Origin: Propionibacteriaceae bacterium | Lineage (GTDB): Bacteria; Actinomycetota; Actinomycetes; Propionibacteriales; Propionibacteriaceae | Reading direction: 5' to 3' | Length of the DNA: 10,973 bases | Assembly (NCBI GenBank): GCA_021323255.1 | Contig: JAJTCL010000058.1 | Span: forward strand, 1 to 10,973 | Shown: piece after piece, positions 7,595-10,973 of the stretch | Layout of the letters: each line of letters begins with the position of its first letter | Numbering within the stretch: position 1 is the stretch's first letter | The notes under the pieces: model-generated | Seen by the model: only the letters and a program-made list of their open reading frames with translations | Database searches by the model: none | Told to the model about the DNA's origin: nothing | Program-made: the position numbers and the translations under genes

Positions 7595-8197
7595 GTGAGG
7601 AGGCTCACGCTGCGCCTGGTCACCCTAATGGCCTCATTGCTGCTGGGCACTTGGGTTGCGCTCGTCGACACGACAGACGCCTTCGCCTGTAGCTGTGCCG
7701 GCATTTCGACCAATCGAGCGCTGCGTGAAGCAGATGCGGTGTTCCGCGGCACGGTGATCAAGAAGGAAGTCGTCGGCCGTAATGCTCGCGCCCGCACCGA
7801 TATCCGCTTCGCGGTAGATCGGGTCTACAAGGGCACGGTCTACCGGGAACAGGTCGTTGCCTCCACCCGTGACTCGGATGCCTGTGGCCTCGACCCCGAG
7901 GTCGGAAGCACCTGGGTGATCTTCGCCATTCAGGGCATCGAGGGCGAGGGTGACCGGGCAGTGAACCGGCTCATCACCACCTTGTGCAGCGGCAACCTGC
8001 CGAACGGGGTCCCGCCTCCGATGCTCCGGAGTCCGAGACCACCCCTAGCTGGCGCATCCGATCGTGAGGAAAGATCCACCAATACCGATCGCGTTCTGAC
8101 TCGCGGGTTCACCGTCGCGGGGATCGGAGTGCTTTTCATCGGCGCCCTAGCCGTGATCGGTCTCGCTGTGCTCTGGCGGCCCGGCCGCTCCCAGTAA
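7595..8197 (+). CDS. Secreted, membrane-anchored NTR/TIMP-like protein
   Basis: 200-residue exported protein. Residues 1-31 form a signal peptide: basic start (RRLTLR), hydrophobic core to about 24 and AFA as a signal-peptidase-I site before C32. The mature chain would begin C-S-C-A-G. The Cys-x-Cys start, a beta-rich middle (TDIRFAVDRVYKGTVYREQVV), a third Cys at 97 (SDACGL) and a fourth at 131 (TTLCSGN) match bacterial proteins resembling tissue inhibitor of metalloproteinases, an OB-like NTR fold held by two disulfides. A helix at about 173-193 followed by RPGRSQ would anchor it with the domain outside. The AFAC sequence is a poor lipobox. I chose the GTG at 7595 because it gives a complete signal peptide; ATG 7628 would remove the basic region. 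A GGAGGT lies 18 nt upstream, farther than ideal. Frame extension back to 7301 overlaps aspS and is not coding. Inhibitor activity is not shown. Confidence 0.75.
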   Translation: MRRLTLRLVTLMASLLLGTWVALVDTTDAFACSCAGISTNRALREADAVFRGTVIKKEVVGRNARARTDIRFAVDRVYKGTVYREQVVASTRDSDACGLDPEVGSTWVIFAIQGIEGEGDRAVNRLITTLCSGNLPNGVPPPMLRSPRPPLAGASDREERSTNTDRVLTRGFTVAGIGVLFIGALAVIGLAVLWRPGRSQ

Positions 8198-8213
8198 GGG
8201 CGGCGGACCCCTT
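8196..8213. terminator. Possible hairpin between convergent genes
   Basis: AAGGG (8196-8200) and CCCTT (8209-8213) can pair around an 8-nt GC-rich loop in the 18-bp gap between the TIMP-like stop and the DUF2252 stop. The stem is short and has no T-run, so this is a weak call based mainly on its position between convergent genes. Confidence 0.3.
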
Positions 8214-8215
8214 CA

Positions 8216-9664
8216 TCACGGACGAAACGATGAGCCGGTTCGTTGCAGCGCACCGTCGGTCACGGGAAGCACACCACGACCCACCGCCTTCAGCAGTGCC
8301 GCATGGTCAGCCTCGGTCTGGTCGGCGTAGGCCCGGGCGAATTTCGCCAGCGCCTGATCTAGCTTGTCCGAAGCGCCGACATACCCGGCGATCATGGAAG
8401 CGCCGCTGGTTCGAGCGTGACCCTTGGCCAGCAAATGCCCGACGATGCCGGCATAGTCGGTCAGCGCCGCAGCATCGATGGCGTCCAGCGGGATGGTTCC
8501 CTTCATGTTGCGAAACTGCCGCACGTAGTACTGCAACTCGCCGATGGTGGTCCAGCCAAGCAGCGGGTCACTGACGGTCTGCAACGCCTGCTGGTACTCC
8601 ACGACGCGCTGACCCTGGTGGGCGTGCCACGCCGAATCGCCGTGCACATATTTCGCCAGCACCGATCGACGCGCCTGCTTGAGTTGCAGAAAAACCACGT
8701 CCTCTGGGCTGCTTCCTTCCAGCAGCGCCACGTACGCCCGCAAGCCCACACTGCCGACGCCAACGACTTTGTGCGCGACGTCGATGAGGGTGTAGCCACC
8801 CAGTGCGCGTTGCCAGTGGGGTGCCAGGGTGTGAAGGTAGTCATCCAGCGCCACAGCGACCGCTTCGTACTCCTCGGGGCTGAGCCGAGTGATCAAAGGG
8901 GGGTCTTCGATGATCTGCCGTTGGCCATCATGCTCAGCGGTAAACCGTGGGAGTGCGCGATCGCTGGTGCGCGAGCGGGCACGCTTCGCGGAACGGTCGA
9001 TTTCCTCCCGAAGCGACTTCTCGGTCGCTGTCTCATGCAGCCGACTGACATCGAGTCGGTTGTAGCTGCGCATCAGGAGCGGCTGGTCGGCCAAGAATCG
9101 GACCTCATTCCGATACGCCGCAACACATGCCAGCACCGACGCGCGGCACTCGTCCTCCGACGACGCATTTTCCCGCCCTGCAACCCAGATGCTCGCGACC
9201 AGCCTGCGCAAGTCCCACTCCCAGCAACCTGGATGGGCCTCATCGAAGTCATTCAGGTCGATGACGAGCTCGCCCTCGGGAGAAGCGTAGAAACCGAAGT
9301 TGCCCAGATGGGCGTCGCCACACACCACCGGGTTGATGCCGGTCGCCGGGAGCCGCGCCACGTCCTCGGCCATCACGACCGCCGTGCCGCGCAGGAAGCC
9401 GTACGGAGAGAGCGCCATGCGAGCGACGCGAACCGGAATCAACCAGTCCAGACGGCCCTGGTGCGACTCGATGATCAACTGGACGGGGTCGGGGCGATCG
9501 GCCGACGCCCGCCATCCACCGAGGCTCTTGCGCGGAACCTCGCGCCGCAGCGCTCGGCCCATCGCGTACCGCTCCGCGCGAGAGCTGGGACGCTTGCGAA
9601 GCGAGGCATAGACCTCGCTGTCCGCCGACGCCAGGACGGTATGTCCGGCTGACCGCACCGTCAC
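8216..9664 (-). CDS. DUF2252 family protein (kinase-like fold)
   Basis: 482-residue cytoplasmic protein. The central block CGDAHLGNFGFYAS (G116, D117, H119, N122) followed by LVIDLNDFDEA (D136, D139, D141), and the later HKVVGVGSVGLRAYVALLEG and VFLQLKQARRSVL, are typical of DUF2252, a family grouped with protein-kinase-like and aminoglycoside-phosphotransferase folds. D117 with N122, and the later aspartates, resemble the catalytic and metal-binding residues of that fold, so phosphotransfer is plausible but the substrate is unknown. Start choice: GTG at 9664 lies 5 nt after GGAGG inside a perfect 10-nt anti-SD match. The longer frame from GTG 9694 adds ten residues with no ribosome site and overlaps the probable transcription start. 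The gene is on the same strand as the broken AlkZ-like gene, about 65 bp downstream of it, and is convergent with the TIMP-like gene. Confidence 0.93.
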   Translation of the reverse strand: MTVRSAGHTVLASADSEVYASLRKRPSSRAERYAMGRALRREVPRKSLGGWRASADRPDPVQLIIESHQGRLDWLIPVRVARMALSPYGFLRGTAVVMAEDVARLPATGINPVVCGDAHLGNFGFYASPEGELVIDLNDFDEAHPGCWEWDLRRLVASIWVAGRENASSEDECRASVLACVAAYRNEVRFLADQPLLMRSYNRLDVSRLHETATEKSLREEIDRSAKRARSRTSDRALPRFTAEHDGQRQIIEDPPLITRLSPEEYEAVAVALDDYLHTLAPHWQRALGGYTLIDVAHKVVGVGSVGLRAYVALLEGSSPEDVVFLQLKQARRSVLAKYVHGDSAWHAHQGQRVVEYQQALQTVSDPLLGWTTIGELQYYVRQFRNMKGTIPLDAIDAAALTDYAGIVGHLLAKGHARTSGASMIAGYVGASDKLDQALAKFARAYADQTEADHAALLKAVGRGVLPVTDGALQRTGSSFRP

Positions 9665-9674
9665 GATCACCTCC
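9665..9674 (-). promoter_or_regulatory. Perfect Shine-Dalgarno that sets the DUF2252 start
   Basis: The minus strand reads GGAGGTGATC, complementary over ten bases to the 16S rRNA 3' tail (GATCACCTCC). The GTG at 9664 follows GGAGG by 5 nt. This decides the start against the longer frame from 9694 and predicts strong initiation despite the GTG codon. Confidence 0.75.
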
Positions 9675-9694
9675 AACGCCTGATTGCACGTCAC

Positions 9695-9700
9695 CCTATA
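9695..9700 (-). promoter_or_regulatory. Candidate -10 box for the DUF2252 gene
   Basis: TATAGG on the minus strand would start transcription near 9688, giving a leader of about 25 nt that contains the strong ribosome site. There is no recognisable -35 hexamer at the right distance. It would allow expression independent of the broken upstream gene. Confidence 0.3.
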
Positions 9701-9729
9701 GCCCTGAGTAGAGACGAAATCGGGCCCCG

Positions 9730-10329
9730 TCAGCCGGTGATCGTCAGCTCTAGGTCCTTTCCATTGAAGATCGCCAGTTTGCTGGCCGCCGCCTCAACGA
9801 GCGGGCGGGAGCGCTCCAGGGCTTCAGGAGCCAGCACAATCTCCATGATCATCTTGCGGCCCTTGACGGTACGCCGCCAGATGCCGACATTCGTCTCGGC
9901 GATGATCACGCAGCCTACGAAGAGATCCTCGCCCGGGGTATGCGGATGACCGGCCGCCTGTGGAAAGGTGATCACCGGAGAGCTCAGGGTCAGCTCGTCG
10001 TACAGCGGGAGCAGCAGCGCGTCGGACGACTGGCGCGCCCGTGGTGCGTCCGGGTCGAACCACAGCTCGACTCCCTCTACGGTGACGCAGTCGAACCGGT
10101 CCTTGACCGCATCTACTGCATCCCGACATTGGCCGATGGTGAGCGAGGACCACCGAGCCAGGTCCGGAATACCTGCCGGCCCATGACCCAGGAAGAACCG
10201 GCGCGCCAGCTCCGCAGCATCTCCTGTGACATCTGTCGCTCGCGGCACCCGTTCGTCCAGCAATGCGTAGGTCTGCTGCCTACCGCGCATCGGCCCACTG
10301 CAGATGACTCCCTGGAGTTCGGCGTTCAT
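9730..10329 (-). CDS. C-terminal piece of the split AlkZ-like protein
   Basis: This is the second frame of the broken gene. If translated separately it could begin at ATG 10329 (MNAELQGVICSGP), giving 199 residues. This ATG overlaps the TGA of the first piece as ATGA, the usual geometry for translational coupling, but there is no ribosome site before it. The frame stays open upstream to 10524, but that extension is only the out-of-frame shadow of the N-terminal piece. The piece includes the family's YALLDERV block near its start, LWFDPDAPRAR, LLPLYDEL and the C-terminal beta-rich segment ending LELTITG. It lacks the QxQ motif, so it should not be an active glycosylase alone. Confidence 0.5.
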   Translation of the reverse strand: MNAELQGVICSGPMRGRQQTYALLDERVPRATDVTGDAAELARRFFLGHGPAGIPDLARWSSLTIGQCRDAVDAVKDRFDCVTVEGVELWFDPDAPRARQSSDALLLPLYDELTLSSPVITFPQAAGHPHTPGEDLFVGCVIIAETNVGIWRRTVKGRKMIMEIVLAPEALERSRPLVEAAASKLAIFNGKDLELTITG

Positions 10330-10790
10330 GACGATGTAGGCCAAGCGCAAGCGTTGTCGGCCAATGCCTGGCCGAGCTCGGTCCGAGTTCGATACCGCCC
10401 GTCCTTGAGTTCCTCGACGATCAGTGCCAGGCCGCGGTCCAGCGTGGCCGGATCGAGACCCGCTTGACGGTAGATCGTCTGATTGAGCTTCTGAACGCGC
10501 GACGCCGTGACCTCCAGGATCCAACGGATGTCCTCGGCGGCAACGAAGTGCCAGGTCGGGCGCAGGATGTGGGTCCGGAGGAAGTGCCCGCGGTCGAACT
10601 CGGCCTGCACGTCAACGGAAGTCAGTCCCGAAGTCCGCATGCCGAGCGACCACAGCGCATGGGCATACTCCTGCGACTGAACGCACCCGAGTAGCCGGAC
10701 GACGTCTGCTGCGCTCGGCAGCCCGCTACGCTGCAACCTCTGGGTTTCCAGGCGGCGTTGCAGCACAACTTGTCGAGTCATCGTTGTCAC
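10326..10790 (-). CDS. N-terminal piece of the split AlkZ-like protein
   Basis: 154 codons opened by GTG 10790 (an ATG at 10781, codon 4, is an equally good start). No clear ribosome site is seen. A TAGTGT box (10800-10805) lies 9 nt upstream of the GTG and could give a leaderless transcript. The first 145 or so residues read like the HTH_42 N-terminal winged-helix region and contain the putative catalytic QSQ (38-40). The last eight (ACAWPTSS) are out-of-frame read-through ending at the TGA. A protein this short would lack the C-terminal part of the fold. Confidence 0.55.
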   Translation of the reverse strand: MTTMTRQVVLQRRLETQRLQRSGLPSAADVVRLLGCVQSQEYAHALWSLGMRTSGLTSVDVQAEFDRGHFLRTHILRPTWHFVAAEDIRWILEVTASRVQKLNQTIYRQAGLDPATLDRGLALIVEELKDGRYRTRTELGQALADNACAWPTSS

Positions 10791-10973
10791 GATGCAGCGA
10801 CACTAGCCGGGCTGGCCGACACGACTGCAGGTGCGAATGAACCGCGGCGCCGCGCTGAGACTGACGACGCACCGGGGGGCACTTTGTGGATTTCCACGCG
10901 ACGGGCCTCACAGTGACTTAGACTCCCCAAGGCAATGCTCCACCCAGACGCGAGGATGCCCCCTCAATGCCTC
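10791..10973. other. Intergenic region at the right edge
   Basis: I see no supported gene. A short minus-strand frame (10726-10911) overlaps the AlkZ-like start and has no protein character. A GTGGA-TT-TCCAC inverted repeat lies at 10886-10897, and a TAGACT -10-like hexamer at 10919-10924 faces right without a good -35. A plus-strand ATG follows GAGG near 10955, too close to the edge to judge. A divergent gene may begin beyond the window. Confidence 0.5.

Larger units (their letters stand above)
9730..10790 (-). pseudogene. Frameshifted AlkZ/YcaQ-type winged-helix DNA glycosylase (HTH_42)
   Basis: Two overlapping minus-strand frames together give one protein of about 350 residues, of the winged-helix family that includes Streptomyces AlkZ and E. 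coli YcaQ, glycosylases that unhook alkylated or crosslinked bases. The first frame carries RLLGCVQSQEYAHALWSLG, whose Q38-x-Q40 matches the family's QxQ catalytic motif, and LRPTWHFVAAEDIRWIL. The second carries LAYIVMNAELQGVICSGPMRG and QQTYALLDERV, then a conserved C-terminal part. The frame is lost between about 10342 and 10362, beside a tandem CGCTTG duplication (10342-10353). From memory, intact relatives have several more residues at this point, so a small deletion as well as slippage is likely. Both sides look conserved, so the break is recent or a sequence error. Possible functions are a dead gene, a coupled two-piece protein or an assembly artefact. Confidence 0.8.

Noticed and set aside
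8417..9652. 411-codon plus-strand open frame opposite DUF2252
   Set aside because: It mirrors the conserved DUF2252 frame and has no ribosome site or protein family character.
10330..10524. N-terminal extension of the C-terminal AlkZ-like frame
   Set aside because: Its translation is the out-of-frame reading of the conserved N-terminal piece, with no family similarity of its own.
1..10973. tRNA, rRNA, CRISPR array, transposase or phage genes
   Set aside because: I looked for cloverleaf-like segments, regularly spaced repeats and recombinase motifs and saw none. The inverted repeat at 128-251 has no transposase beside it.

Overview
The window is high-GC DNA (roughly 60-65% by eye) from an actinobacterium. 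GC-rich third codon positions leave long antisense shadow ORFs opposite most real genes. The minus strand carries the order aspS, rarA, DUF948 protein, DUF6167-like protein, alaS. The run DUF948 / DUF6167 / alaS is a neighbourhood I know from many Actinobacteria (Mycobacterium and Streptomyces have related layouts). I cannot name a genus from the sequence alone.

Layout from left to right. Positions 1-278 lie downstream of alaS. They hold no gene I recognise, but they contain a large near-perfect inverted repeat. Positions 279-3618 (minus) are a compact operon: a DUF948 membrane protein, a small DUF6167-like membrane protein whose start touches the DUF948 stop, then alaS 32 bp later. Positions 3721-5079 (minus) encode the AAA+ ATPase RarA. 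Divergent from it is a small SgcJ/EcaC-type NTF2-like protein (5245-5688, plus). It converges on aspS (5717-7483, minus) across a perfect 8-bp-stem hairpin. Divergent from aspS is a secreted, membrane-anchored NTR/TIMP-like protein (7595-8197, plus). It in turn converges on a DUF2252 kinase-fold protein (8216-9664, minus). Positions 9730-10790 (minus) hold a winged-helix protein of the AlkZ/YcaQ DNA glycosylase type (HTH_42) that is split by a frameshift. The last 183 bp contain no gene I can support.

The core genes serve translation (AlaRS, AspRS) and replication-fork maintenance (RarA). AspRS has His31 and Gly81, the pair associated with non-discriminating bacterial enzymes, which suggests that Asn-tRNA is made by the GatCAB transamidation route. 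The other genes (SgcJ-like, TIMP-like, DUF2252, AlkZ-like) look like independent accessory genes and not one shared pathway.

I did not find a convincing undescribed multi-gene system. The observations most worth a second look are the frameshifted AlkZ-like glycosylase with an ATGA stop/restart junction, the CxC-starting TIMP-like surface protein, the long inverted repeat where ruvX would usually follow alaS, and leaderless-looking promoters on the divergent rarA / SgcJ-like pair.
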